This document shows, one piece after another, positions 33,001-45,699 of a stretch of DNA of 64,000 bases; position 1 is the stretch's first letter, and each line of letters starts with the position of its first letter. The position numbers and the translations under genes were made by a program. The notes below the pieces were generated by a model. It did no database searches. It worked only from the letters and a program-made list of their open reading frames with translations, and had not been told where the DNA came from. Origin of the DNA: Drosophila pseudoobscura (lineage: Eukaryota; Arthropoda; Insecta; Diptera; Drosophilidae); the NCBI RefSeq assembly GCF_009870125.1, contig NC_046679.1, positions 14,322,001 to 14,386,000 of the forward strand. Direction: 5' to 3'.

Positions 33001-36000
33001 ATAGGACGCCCACGCCAAAGGGTCGACGATAGGTGGGCCCAGTGCCGTGGCTGCCGCTCTTCTCGATCTTCTTGATGGAGTCCGACTGAATGATCTTTCC
33101 CACCCGCATCACAACGGCCACCAAATGGAGATCCTCATTGAGATCGGCGGCACCTTCAAAGCGATAGAGACAGATCATTAGGGGTCATTCCTCTCTCTCC
33201 CCGTTTCCTCTTACCCAAATCCGTAAAGACCGCGCAATTGCTGTGCAACTTTTCGATGTAATTGGAGAAACCATCTCTGGAGATCTTGACCAGAAATCGT
33301 TCGGACAGCGGCCGCATGCGGCTACCGTCGTAGAGGAAGAAGTAGACCTCCGCATCATCGCCGCCGATGCGATGGCCAAAGTCTCGCATGCAAAAGTACA
33401 AATGATGGGTGAGTATCTTCCGTGGGGTCTTTCGCCTCAAGGTGCCGCGACTCTGCAAAGGATTAGATGAGTGAGTGGTCACACAGGGGCTTATCAATCA
33501 ATCAAAAGAGACTCCTCACCGACGAGGCCTTGGCATTGTCCGCACTGCTCACGTGGACATTGTACAGCTTGACGATCCCAATGCCATGCGGATCCACGGC
33601 CAGGGGACCCTCGCGCGGCACCAGATCCAGTCCCAGTTTCCTGCAAATATCACAAAAGTATTTCTTGGTTGAGTTATGGCTGTGGAGGAGCGCGAAGCAG
33701 CTAAAACAACTTTTACACTTAGTCACGTTCCGAACAGGAAAGTTTCCCCCTCTCTGAGGCAGGGAATATCTCTATAAATTAATGGGGGAAAACCATTTGG
33801 AGCTTTTCGTAATTAATTGTCGCTTGACTGCTGGAGTGGAGTCGTGCGGAGCGCCAAGAATTAAATACAAATTTGGTCAGTCATCATGAACGATGATCAT
33901 TAATCACAGATCACACGTGGGCCGTATATTCCCATAAATAGAACAAAACGAAGATGGAGCAAGATAGGCCAAGATAGGGTAGAAGATGAACCATGGAGAA
34001 GTTTATTTATAAGAAAATTGGAAGCTCCTTGGACGAGAGCTGCTTGAAACGGAAGAAACTCCTTAATAATGGAAGGATTGCAGTCAAAAGATGGATGGAA
34101 AAGATGGAAGATGGAAAAGATGGAAGAAAAGATATTCGCCGAAAAGAAATGTTTATCCTATAACAGATCTTCGTTGAGTAGTCTAATCTCGATCCTTTCT
34201 TCAATTAGCGCGTCATGCAGCAGCACACCTCGGTAACAAGCTTTGTCTTGATCTTCCAAGTTTCACTTATAATTTATAAACTTTTCAATCTATCGCTTGG
34301 AAAGGTCCACAAGCTGTCTTGGCTCCCAACTATTCCCATATTCCATTTTTCATCGAGAAACTTCAGCAGTTCCTGCAGATCCCTCTCGTCGTTTAAGTTC
34401 AAACATGTTTCAAGCACTACTTTCTGTGTCTTCACGGTGTCAAAAAAACATTGAACAGCAAAATACATGTCGTGTGTCTGACGAGGCCCATTGATGTTTG
34501 ACTCGAGACGAGGCTTAGTCCCACGACTGAAAAAACAAAATACATGTCGGGCGCTTAAGGAGGAACTTTGATCGATTTGGGTCTTGGGTTTATTTCTGTT
34601 TTTCGTATTGATGATAGCTCCCAAGCAATGCTTTGTTCCTTCATAGTACGTACGTGTGCTTCCTTCCGAAAGGTTTCAATCTGTGCCCACATATCGTATA
34701 TGGAAACAAAAAGATCCATTCCATCCAACGCCTTGACTAATGCGAAGCCTACTCATGCATACGATACGACTGAATGGTGACCCCCAAAGAATCGCTGAAG
34801 AATCGACGTCGAACCTGTCATGACAGCCAGTCTAGAATGGAATCAACTTTCCCAAGAAACAAACTTGTTGTCGAATCAATATCAATTCAGTTCCAGTTCT
34901 ATCGACAGAGATCGCATCTAAGTGGTGGATACGATCGCTCATTAGGTGTTCACACTACGAGTATGACGAGTGTGTATGTATGTTCTATGACCCAGTACGT
35001 GGGCTATGCCACGGCCTGCTGTTTCTGTTTGGGCTGTTCTTAGCGGCTACCGAGTGAAATTTACATGATGATCATGATCTTGTGGATCATGGATTCTCAT
35101 CGCTTTGGCCCGCATGACGCATAAATTTCGGCTGCTTACAGCCATATTTTCTGGCCGTGTGGCACACAGAGAACGAAAGAGAGAGAGAGACAGACACACG
35201 GCTAATGGGTTCACGGCATTCCGGTGGCGCATGCGAGAAAGAGGCACCAGAGACCAGGGGCAAACGGAGCCGCAGTTAGGAGCCAGGTCTACAGGCACAG
35301 CAGCCGAAACGAACCCAGCAATCCAACGTCATCAGCAATATGTTGTTGGCAGCAACGTCGCGACGTCGTTGACGATGTTGCTACCTCGGCTACGCTGTGG
35401 CTTCTACCTGGCTTACGCAGAGAGCGAGAGGGCCAAGAAAGACAAGCAGAGAGGGAGAGAGAGAGAGGCAAAGGCAGAGCCAGAGCTAGAGCGTAGAGTG
35501 CAAGGGAGATGGCAGGCGTATTTTACAAGCCTCTGGAATCGTCAGAAACCAGAGCCAGAGACCAGAGCCGCCAGAACAAGCCAACGAAGAAGCCGTTTTG
35601 TTGTTAACGAGGCCTAAACGGCTTCGCTCTGGCTTCGCTCAGGTGAAATAATGGGAGAGCAGCTGAGAGCGAGAGAGCTCAAGTCTCCATTTTGGAACCG
35701 GAACCAGTTCAGAGAGAGATAGAGAGAGAGATCGTTTCGAGGTATTTTTCTCTTCTCTCTTGAGGTTTCTTGTGTGTTTCTGTGTGTGCGTTTGAGCCAC
35801 CTCTGTTACGCGTTTTGGGGCTCTGGAGCCGTGGAGTTGACGTGACCAAAAAAAAAAAAACAGGCAACACTCGGACTTGAAAATGTATCTCATGGATACA
35901 AATATGAGTGGAGAGCGTGCGAGAACGGTAGCCATTGTGGTAATGAACACTTTAAGTCGTTTTTAATTAAGAGCCCCCTGAAAGCCGAAAGCTCAACAGG

Positions 36001-39000
36001 TGAAAGGTAACCCGCCAGAAAGACAGGAAAATACAGATTTATTGATTGGGATTTGGCAATTAGTTAAATCCCCATCGAAGAGTGTCGAAAATCTATGACG
36101 AAACACGGTTCTGGGCACTAAAGATACAGATATCACGCACCACAAGATGGAGGAGAAATACTGGGAGAGAGAGAGAGACCTCAAGACTCGCGACTCGCAC
36201 GACTCGGAACCCAAGGAGACAAGGAGACGATACAGAAAAATTTAATTATTTACACTTCGATAAGCAGAGCTGTCAACCACAAACAAAAAGCAGATGAAGA
36301 AACACGTTCGTTCGAGCTGTATCTATGGGTCGCGCAGCTGAGATACAGATACACCTCTCGCCTCGTATCACAATCACACATGCCATATATTTCGTATTTA
36401 ATGTCTTTATAAAAGGTGCAGCACAAAGATACATTTCTGGCAGGCAGGCAGGCAGGCAGGCAGCAAAACCCCGCAGGGGCATGCCACAGGGCCACAAGAG
36501 AGAAGCAGCAACAGCAGGAACAGACAATAAACAAACAGTGAAGGGTGCAGGGTGCAGGGTGTAGGGGGCAGGGTGCAGGGGGCACGGTGCCGGGCGGTGT
36601 GGAGCTTAGGACATGGAAACAGCAGCACCATTGCCGTACCACCAGCAGCCATTTCTCGAAATGCCATTTCATTATTGCAAAAAGCCCGAAGAAGAAGCTG
36701 CCGCAGCTGAGTCATCGTGCAACCAGCAACTTGCTGCCAAAAGGAGTCGCAGCCCGACTTGGAGCTGTAGCTGTGGCTGTGGCTGTAGCTGAAGTGGGGG
36801 TCTTCTTGTGGCGGAATGCCTGGCAACAAGTTTTGGGCGGCGGCGTTGCTTGTCTAGCTCTCAGCATGCAAATGGATCTTCGTTGTGGAGAGGGCAGCGC
36901 CCAGACCCTCTCTCCCTGTCTATGTGTGGTGTGTGCACGAGTGGTAGGATCTGCAGGCGGCGTCTGTTTGTATGGCTCCACAGATCAGCGACATATTTAA
37001 CCCTGGAATACAAAGACGACGGACGGAGGGAGGGAGGGAGCTCCTTGCGGATCCACTTGGCTCTGGCGGACACTTCAGAGCGGCGTCTGTTGGGATTGTC
37101 CAAGTGGAGATAAATTAAATGAACAGCAAACCTAAGTTCTTTTTCGATTTAATTGGAATATGGCATTTATAATGAGTCTGGAAGAAGTCTGGTGTTTCAA
37201 AATACAGGGAGTATATATAGGGAAATATAGGGATTCGACACTTGTATGTAAATTAAAATCTTTCGACTCCCATTTTATATTTCATTGATTGATCCCTTAA
37301 ATCTCTTCAAATGTTTCAAGATATTTGAGAATAAAGAATCCTTTATAGGTTTTGGTAAAATAAATCTTTAACTTTCGCATTTAGTTTTCATTATAATATT
37401 GTAATAATATTTGTATTATATAACAAAGTTGTTGGTCTTCTTCGCCCGATATTTCAATCGAAGCATAAGTGCCAAATAATTTCTGAAATTTCTTGATAAA
37501 TCGCAGTCCCTCGAGGTTATTTTTTTGCATAAGTGATACGGTGGTTGGGTGAGGCAAAGGCGTAGGTTGCTTGCCCCCTAGTGTATAAAGTGTATATATG
37601 TATATAATATAGGACTACGTATATCTCACTTATAGGGAGATGCATATATAATAATTATACATACTATGTACCTAAACACAATAAAAACCAATTATCTTAA
37701 TTAATGTTTTTATAATTTTGAAGATGTTCTTATGATTACACTACTCAACAAAATTGAACCCAACCGACTTTTTTTTATAGATTTGGGGCTTTAAAATTGT
37801 TTCATGATTTTATTTATTTTCAAAGACTAGTTTATTTAAAAAAAAATACAATCTTGTATTTTTTCTACTGGGTTTTTCTTAGGTAGTGCGCCTTGTTTTC
37901 GCATAGCTTAAATATCTTGCGTCTGGTTGTATTGAACTTTGCAGTTCTGAAAAGCTGATAAATGCAGCTATAAATCCTATCCGAACACTTTGTAGCTGTA
38001 CGCTTCAGCTGGAAAATATAAAGCTTTCAAATTCCAAATTGAGAATTTTTTGTGGTATTTTTTGCTTGCAGCTGTTTGACCGAAACTCTGAATTAGATAA
38101 GCCCTCACGAGTACTCACTTAAATCCACTAATCCCATTTCACCACTTCGCTCGTTTCTTTAGACATGTTCTTACAGATTTAGACCTGGGTGGTCTTTGGT
38201 GTTTAGAATTCATAAATAAAATATTATTCTTTGCCTAAACTATAAATATAAATACAAAATATAATGTAAAAAAAAAGAAACCCTTGAGTTCTATATAATT
38301 TCGTGGGCTATGCTCCAGAATTCTTTCATTTCCTAGGGAGCCCCAGCTCTTGTCTCGTTCTTTCATCCACGCTACGATCAAGCCGATAGAACAGAATACC
38401 ATTCTAATAAAGCAATAAATTCTCTACCTTCCAGCAAGCGACAAACTAATCAATAGATACAAATACAGATTGAGATTCAGATGCAGATACAGATAAAGAT
38501 ACAGTGCGTGCTCTAAGCCGGATAAGCAGCTAGCAGCGCTCTAGATTGAGTTAATGTCAGGGTAAAGCCGAGAGCCCGTAGGTGGTAGCAGAAGGTAGGA
38601 TAGACCGACCGACAGACAGGTAAACCGAGGAGAGGTACGGTATGCTGTATGCGGTATGCGGTCGTATGTCGTATGGTAGGTACAAAACAAATCCGAAATG
38701 CAAATGCAGCTTGAGCGTAAACTCTGATTGTGAACCGGAACCACCACCGATCGCCATGATCACTGGTTCAGAGAGAGAAAGAGAGGGTGGGAGAGAGAAA
38801 CAGAAAGAGAGCACGGCCTGCCTGCTCTGTGGTGGCTTGGTATCTGTATCTGTGATTCGTGGCTCTGGCCACTGGCACTGGCACTGGCACTGGGCTCCGT
38901 CTGAGTCAGTAGGTTTTTGAACGCCGCTGAGAGCAGCTGCATTACAATTTTCGAGAAAACACGGGTATGGCGATGAAACTGAACAGAAACTTTAACAGAA

Positions 39001-42000
39001 ACATCAGAAAGCATAGCTCAAGAGCAGCAGCAGCTACAGACTGCAGAGTATAGAGTGCAGAGTGTGGTGTGTGGCATGCAACACAAACACAATCGCAGAA
39101 TGCAGTTCCCACAGCTGTGGAGGAGCTTCAAAAAAGTGCATGTACTGTCTGTGTTAGTGTGTATCTGCATCGGTGTGTGTGTGTGTGTATCTATGTGTGG
39201 CCTGAGTGTGTGTGTGTGTTTGTATAATAGAAATCTTGAACAATGCAGCAGCTAAAAACAGCTTTAAAAAAACACAAACAAAAAAAACTGCAACAATGTG
39301 CAAATGCAAAAACAAGATTTCAGCGAAAATTACAACAACAAAAAGCAAGCAAACCCCGAGAACAAGCAAAAATTAATGGCCCGCAACGGAGCGGCGCGGG
39401 GGGGGAGGAGAGCGGCTGCTTGTCAAAAAAAAAAACGAGTTTTCAAAGTGTCAAAGTGGCAGCAATAAATTTGAATACAGAACCCGAGAGAACTCCAGAG
39501 AGAGCACCGAGAAAGGAGCCAAAAGAATCACTTAAGTGTGCGGAAAGGGGTCGCCAGTCGTCGTTTCGTTTCGGCCTGGCCAACACACACTCCTGCCGCA
39601 GGTTGCTGTTGCCACAGAGAGAGAGAGAGAGAGCAAAAGCGCAACAGTGGCACAACAGATCCGATACGATACGATCTCCGCGATCCATTTCGTTCCATTC
39701 CGAAACCAAGAGATCTCTCACTCTCTGGCTCTCCAAAAAAGAAAATACCTTAAAACCAGTTTCTTTTTCTTTTTTTTTCTTTTTGAAAAATGTATTGAAA
39801 GCAGCGGAGAAGGCAGCAGCAAGAATTGAAGTTGAAATGAAGTGCTCTCTGTGTTACGTATGTGTGTGTGTGCGAGACACATAGATACATCTAAGTATCG
39901 CTGTGTGGCTGGAAGATTGAATGTTCCACAGTGCAGAAGCTGCTGTGCAGATGCATTCAAAAAAGGAGTAGCTACCGCTGCAGCCGCTCCACAGATACAG
40001 ATACTTTTTGACTTTAATTGCCATTCCCATGAGTGCAACAGAGACAACTCTATGGTCTGTCCCTGTCGGTGTGTGTATCTTTTAGAGTTATACGTTATGG
40101 TCGTGCCGAAATGAAATACAGCCAAAACACACACACACACGCACACAGAGGCACACGCACACCGACGAAACCGAACTACAAATAAAAAATTTGCATATAA
40201 ACAAAAGAGCCGAGAAGAAAGCAATGCCAGAACCTGATCGAAACAGAACACCCCAATCCAATCCATATTCCCATCCGAATGAAACAGCAGACGAAGTTTA
40301 GATACCCTTGAAGTTTCAGAACAGACTTTTAGTTTGGCCTCAGGCTTGGTCATTAATGATATACGGTTCCTATCCAGCCAATTCCAACAAAGGATCTGCC
40401 TGCTTTGAAAACAGATCTATCTCTAAGATAGTTTCGAATCTTTATATACCTTCCCACCACTATTAATTCGAGTATACCCTCTCGCAGGGTACAAAACAAA
40501 CCAAAGATCGTACAAAACGAGAAACCAAATTGAGTTTTTGGGTTTCGAGATTCAAGTGTTGGACAAAGTGAAATTTATGCGTGGGTTGACAAAAACATAA
40601 AGAAGAAAAAGCTACCATATACCGGTTCTGTAGAATACAGTTCCCGAAATGAGATGAAATATTCGTGGATTGTCCGGGCCATGCTGTGGGGTGGGGTGGA
40701 AGGTTATTCAACCTCTGTGCATGCGAGAGACAGAGAGGGGGAGAGAGAGTGAGCTTAGCGAATAGATTAGATTAGATTGGATTGCACAACACAAGCCACA
40801 CACAAGACACTGCCCCGTACTCGAAGTCACATCGTGAGATGCGATGTTGTTGGTGCACACAGAACACACAACATCCAACATTCCACTTACTTAATTGTAA
40901 GTGCGGCTTGTTCCACGATAACGCACACATATGTAGCTACGAACCCAGCCCTCGGGAGGAAGTGGAACTATGTGGTTGTTGAAACTAATTTCGAATATGT
41001 CATGTCTGTGCCAGATAACGCGCCCAGAGTTATAGAGAGAGGGGGAGGGGGAGAGAGCTCCGGGCAAACATATACAAGGACAGGGCACATTTCATCATTC
41101 TCTCATCGTTTTCCTTTCTGTTGCAGTTAGCTTTGTTGCAGCAGCACTCGCACCACCAACAAGACCACAATCATGGCTGTCTTTGGCATGGTCTCGGCCG
41201 TGTCCGGCTTCATCAAGATACGCTATCTGCTGGACAAGGCGGTCATCGATAACATGGTATTCCGCTGCCACTACAGGATCACAACAGCCATACTCTTCAC
41301 CTGTTGCATCATTGTTACGGCCAACAACCTCATCGGTAAGTTAGCACCTCCCCTCCCCAGCCAAAATTAGTGCATCTATGCAAGTGATTATCACATGTGG
41401 GGAAGCGGAGCCCTTCTACGAGTGTTTGCGCTAACAATTGCAACATTATTGCTAATGCAGCACTAAATATCGTATGGTGCTGGTGCTCCACATCGTTTCG
41501 GTACGTTTGGGTTTTGACATCCGATACAAAAGAACGAAACTCGTGCACAGCTTTCACAAATTGCGACCGCGAAACACGTTCATCGGATTTCAGCATAAAG
41601 CCATTTATATGAGTCATTCCCCCGAGACGCCGCAACGGGTGGTCGGACTGGACGGGCGTGAAAATCAATGAATCCACGCCTCAGGAGAGTCTCTCCAAAA
41701 GTTTAAGTATTTTCATGGGAAATACCATTCAAGAGACGGAACGAAACAGACGCTCGAGAGAACCACTGCTTGAAGAATCCGTGTCCGATCCGGATCATTA
41801 TTACAGCCAGAATGGGAAGAACCATTTCCCATGTGCCTCGACAAAGACGTTTAATTTGGTATTTTGTATCCCTTTCTAGAGTTCTTTTCTGTTGTTTCCA
41901 GCACCATTCTACTCACAGACACTCGTGGGTTGATGATTTATTCTGCCAACTCGCTTTTGTAACCATTTCAAACAAAATTAAACCCAATCCCAAAGGCACT

Positions 42001-45000
42001 GCTTGCACAACGAAGCTTCAAGGCAAATATTTGTGCATTAAAAGAAGTGCTCTAAAAGCGTGGTACTGCCACAGACCAGACTCTGTGTGGCAGAGTCGCA
42101 GTCAAATATTGACTGACGGTTAGTTTCTGGGAATTCCCATTCCCATTCCCCCCGCACCCACGAAAACACTGACTTTCCTTCCTCTGACAGAGTACGTGTT
42201 TCTATCTGTTTGGCCCCAAAAAACTGAAGGCAGAGACAAAGTTAATGTTGAGGTTAACGTTGTGGCGCACCCAAAAAAGGTTTTCCATAGCAGTTGCAGG
42301 AGGAGGTTCCCTTGTTGTGGTTGGGGCAGATTTCTCGACGTCTGTCGACCGCACCCACCATAAACAAATTGTGCAGCAGACGAGCGAGAGAGAGAGAGGG
42401 AGGGAGCGGGAGAGACTAATGGCACTTGACGGTTGACGAACGACATTCGAGGCAGCAAATCCCATGCCACCCGTCGGTTGTGGATTTCCACTTGAATTGA
42501 ATTTATGGCGAGGTCATATTTATATAAACAAATATCTTGTGAAATTATCTCTGATTGCAGGCGATCCCATAAGCTGCATCAACGATGGCTCCATACCGAT
42601 GCACGTGATCAACACATTCTGCTGGATCACGTATACGTTCACGATACCCGGACAGCAGCACAGGCAGATTGGCACGGACGTTGCCGGCCCAGGATTGGGG
42701 AATGAATATGGCCAGGAGAAGCGCTATCACAGCTACTACCAGTGGGTGCCATTCGTGCTGTTCGCTCAGGTGAGTGGCCAAGAAACACCCAAACAAAACC
42801 GACTCTAACTCTCTTCGTTTCTCTTCTCCCAAAGGGCCTCATGTTCTATATTCCCCATTGGATTTGGAAGAACATGGAGGACAATAAGATCCGCATGATT
42901 ACCGATGGCTTGCGCGGAATGGTCAGTGTCCCGGACGACTATCGTCGGGAGCGGCAGGATCGCATCCTCAAGTACATTGAGAACAGTCTGAACACCCACA
43001 ATGGCTACTCGTTCGCCTACTACATCTGCGAGCTGCTGAACTTTGTGAACGTGATCGTCAACATTTTCATGGTGGATAAATTTCTGGGCGGTGCTTTCAT
43101 GTCCTACGGCACGGATGTGGTCAAGTTCTCGAACATGGATCAGGACAAGCGCTTCGATCCGATGATTGAGATATTCCCGAGGCTCACCAAGTGCACATTC
43201 CGTAAATTTGGTCCCAGCGGTTCCCTACAGAAGCACGACACGCTCTGTGTACTGGCCCTGAATATTCTCAACGAGAAGATCTACATATTTTTGTGGTAAG
43301 TAGAACGGAAGGAAGGGCTCTATTTTGTTTGAGTTGTCTACAAGTTTCGTCTTGTTGGTTCGCTCTAGGTTCTGGTTCATTATTTTGGCCACCATTTCGG
43401 GTGTGGCTGTGCTCTATTCATTGATGGTGATCATGATGCCCACCACCCGAGAGACGATCATCAAGCGTTCGTATCGCTCCGGTCAGCGCAAGGAAATCGC
43501 TTGTCTTGTCCGGCGCTTAGAGGTAGGAATCGCACTATCCATCCATTCCCCCTGTCGTTCCGGTGCTCATCTTTTGTGTTTGCCTTACAGATTGGTGACT
43601 TCTTGATCTTGCACTTCCTTAGCCAGAATCTCAGCACGCGATCCTATTACGATATGCTGCAGCAGTTGTGCAGTCGTCTTGGTACTTCGCGCACCCCATC
43701 GGCCCCATCGACACTGGAAATGAACCCCATCAGCCATCCCATCTATCCGCCAGTACAGAACTTTGCCGGCGGCAAGGAGACGGAGACATAAGACGGAGGA
43801 CTCTCCCGAGCAAACGGAGTGACGCTTCTGAACAATGATTTCAATGATTTCTCAATAATATTTGTAGGCAGAAGAGACAGAACAGGAGGAAGGGAGAGTC
43901 GTGTGTCGTGTCGTGTGGTGTCGTGTTTCCATATCTAGAACTAAGACTGTTTCGAGCTACTTTTTGGATGAATCAATTAAATAATAATTTATGCGAAATT
44001 TATATATAGCAAAATTGAATGAAAATACATTTTTAAGAGACAGGTGCAGACACACAGGTACAGATACAGATCAGATCAGATCAGATACATGCTAATAGAT
44101 ACACACAGAGAGAGAGAGAGAGAGAGAGATAGAGAGAAAGAGTGCAATTTGTAGTTTGAAGAACGAAGGAATTTGATGGTAGATTCGATTGAGTATAAGA
44201 GATCCCATCGTTAACAATGATGCGCCATTTAAATATACATTTAAGTTTAACAATTAGATCGATTCCATACAGAAGACAGGAGACAGAGGAACAGAACAGA
44301 AGAATCAGCTACATTTATCGCTCACGCACGCTCACGAAACGTTGATCTATTCTATATACAAAATTGTAGTAATCGAACGATATATGATATATATATATAT
44401 GAGATATATGAGGTATATGAGTATATACATATATGCAATGCTCTCGCTATTTGGTCCTAACATTTAGTCTACAAATATATATCGTTAATTTTAAGGAATT
44501 TTGTTTATAACAAAATTATTGTGATTATTGCTAGAAAAAAACACATTTTACATAAAAAAAAACAAAGCAAAAAAGAACCCAAGCAAGCGCTATCCCAAGT
44601 TCAAAGTTGTAATAAATATTCTATATACAATTTCAGACAAAAAACTTTACGCAATTCTTACATACTCGTATATAAAGATGGTGTGGGAGAGCACGATGTT
44701 GTGGAAAGAGTTATCAACTATTCCGTAATGCGATATATGTATTTCTTTATCCATTCACGACGTAAAAACATTTTCTCAACATTTGTATTACATTTCTGGA
44801 ACATTTTCAAGTATCCACAGGGATATAGCATGATTCCATTAGCAAAACACATTCCATGGTTCCACGGTCACGGGTGACTGGTTATTTGCCATTCAGTTGA
44901 AAAGAAAAACAGCTGATTTTATGTTTTCATGCAATAATTGTACTGTAGTCTCATAAAATTTCTTATACTTGCAAAATCTAAAGAAATTGGAAACATTTTT

Positions 45001-45699
45001 GATATTTTCAACCAATAAATCAGCTGTTTCCCCTAATTTATGTGCAAAAATTATAATATTTCATCGTTAAAAATCCCGTACCCGTTCGCTTAGGGTACAT
45101 TTGCACTGCAAATCAATGTCATTCGCATAATTTGATCACCTGACAATGAACATCACTGTTTCCTCCGACATAATAGATACTTCCCCCTCAGAAGAAGCTC
45201 TTCATTGTATTACAAATTCGAATTACTTACCGATTTCCCCAGTCGATTTTGGAAACCACCATCATTTGCAGCTCCAGTGTCTGATCCTGGGTCATGGTGG
45301 CACTCAACAGTTCCCGACGACTCTCCAATATGGAAAACATTACTTTGCGCAGGGTCTGAAATTTGTAGGCCTCGCGGTCCTGCAAGCAAAAGGATAAACA
45401 AATAATTCTGGTAGAATTCTGGTATCTAATTGGGGATACCGATATGCCAACACTTACCACATAGAGACGCTTCCAGATCTCGGACCATTCGCGTAGGACC
45501 TGCGTGCATTCGGCCACCACGGGATCGATCTTTGACAGATCCTTGATGTGTATGTACGTCTTGGGGAAGAGACCAACGGCACGGGATTTGCGCGGACAGG
45601 AGCCGCGATACCAGTGCGTGCACTCCTCCACAATGTCCACGGAGTCGCCCACATCCAGAGACAGGCCGAAGCGGACATCGCCATGCCAGTTGTGGATGG
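27029..45699 (-). CDS. mbc: Myoblast city, DOCK1/DOCK180-type Rac exchange factor (11 recognised coding exons)
   Basis: Exons in transcript order: 45699-45458, 45379-45231, 33640-33520, 33452-33215, 33153-31408, 31344-30521, 30457-30348, 30094-29888, 29825-29651, 29387-29166 and 29104-27029. Every junction is GT-AG, phases match, and the total gives about 2035 residues, close to known Mbc. The first exon encodes most of an SH3 domain (AIHNWHGDVRFGLSLDVGDS). The helical linker LREWSEIWKRLYV follows, then GLDLVPREG and the C2-like DHR1 domain in the large exon. The catalytic DHR2 spans the last six exons (NLHLQAENYTEAGFTLKLYA; PIDKDNEFKSLWIERTILDI). A proline-rich tail has several PxxP motifs for Crk-type SH3 partners (PPVPNRPR, PPLPPRG). 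Mbc with Elmo activates Rac in myoblast fusion, border-cell migration and dorsal closure. The first few codons before the SH3 domain are on an exon I could not find; the promoter is probably near 56.37 kb. Confidence 0.93.
34274..34770 (-). other. Unexplained coding-like segment inside the mbc intron
   Basis: Two neighbouring minus-strand frames have protein-like composition. One (about 34,735-34,565) reads MDLFVSIYDMWAQIETFRKE and ends with PKSIKVPP and a stop. The other (about 34,480-34,274) reads MYFAVQCFFDTVKTQKVVLE, then CLNLNDERDLQELLKFLDEK and a stop. I recognise neither. They could be exons of a small nested gene or remnants of a decayed one. The block ACATGT(A)TTTTG is repeated about 80 bases apart within it (near 34,463 and 34,541), which hints at a local duplication. 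No splice model was certain. Confidence 0.25.
36436..36600. repeat. GGCA microsatellite and GGGTGCA minisatellite
   Basis: GGCAGGCAGGCAGGCAGGCA at about 36,440-36,463, then a run of GGGTGCA/GGGGGCA units at about 36,543-36,592. Simple-sequence expansion in the Inx3 upstream region. Confidence 0.7.
40302..40496. mobile_element. Short INE-1-like remnant bounded by TACCCT/AGGGTA modules
   Basis: Begins GATACCCTTGAAGTTTCAGA and ends with the hairpin TATACCCTCTCGCAGGGTAC. This is the arrangement seen in several other places of the window and in INE-1 derivatives. No coding sequence; boundaries approximate. Confidence 0.45.
41173..43791 (+). CDS. Inx3: Innexin 3, gap-junction channel protein, nested in an mbc intron
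   Basis: Coding exons are 41173-41335, 42561-42769, 42835-43295, 43369-43522 and 43591-43791. All are joined by GT-AG introns in frame, giving 395 aa, the length of D. melanogaster Inx3. The start MAVFGMVSAVSGFIKIRYLL is typical for innexins. The YYQWVPFVLFAQ signature (innexin YYQWV) opens transmembrane helix 2, and the paired extracellular-loop cysteines are present (GDPISCI, INTFCWITY, FPRLTKCTF). Four hydrophobic segments are visible, and the tail ends FAGGKETET. Inx3 forms heteromeric gap junctions with Inx2 and, in some tissues, Inx1. It is needed for epithelial organisation and dorsal closure. A 5'UTR acceptor (CTTTCTGTTGCAG) ends at 41126. The gene lies entirely in the mbc intron 33641-45230, on the opposite strand. 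Confidence 0.96.
43792..45230. other. Inx3 3'UTR and remaining mbc intron
   Basis: AT-rich. Holds a GATCA repeat near 44,068 and a GA microsatellite at 44,107-44,130. ATATAT near 44,380-44,400 and several AATAAA/ATTAAA-like hexamers (for example near 43,976) could end Inx3. No further gene seen. Confidence 0.4.
44907..45029. repeat. Short inverted repeat with CAGCTG core
   Basis: AAACAGCTGATTTTA at 44907-44921 is matched by TAAATCAGCTGTTT at 45016-45029. The arms are 14-15 bases, with about 94 bases between them. There is no target-site duplication or protein. It lies 3' of Inx3 and before the mbc exon at 45231. It may be a small degraded transposon or a chance arrangement. Confidence 0.3.

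Larger units (their letters stand above)
33641..41126. other. Large mbc intron, left part; upstream region and probable 5' leader of Inx3
   Basis: No convincing gene was identified, apart from the unexplained coding-like pieces at 34.27-34.78 kb. The stretch 34.9-41.1 kb is rich in GAGA tracts (35,180; 35,450; 35,710; 36,165; 38,770; 39,620; 40,730), other microsatellites and A-rich sequence, as is usual for fly promoters and long 5' leaders. The Inx3 promoter and non-coding first exon(s) should lie in its right half, but I could not fix the start site. An AT-rich block at 37.1-38.5 kb shows nothing recognisable. Confidence 0.4.

Noticed and set aside
36250..36829. Overlapping 140-codon minus-strand frames
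   Set aside because: Derived from the GGCA and GGGTGCA simple repeats; no protein character.
39243..39884. 213-codon plus-strand frame starting with a true ATG upstream of Inx3
   Set aside because: Lys/Gln/Arg-rich translation of A-rich and GA-repeat sequence, with poly-Phe from a T run. More likely the Inx3 leader region than a gene.
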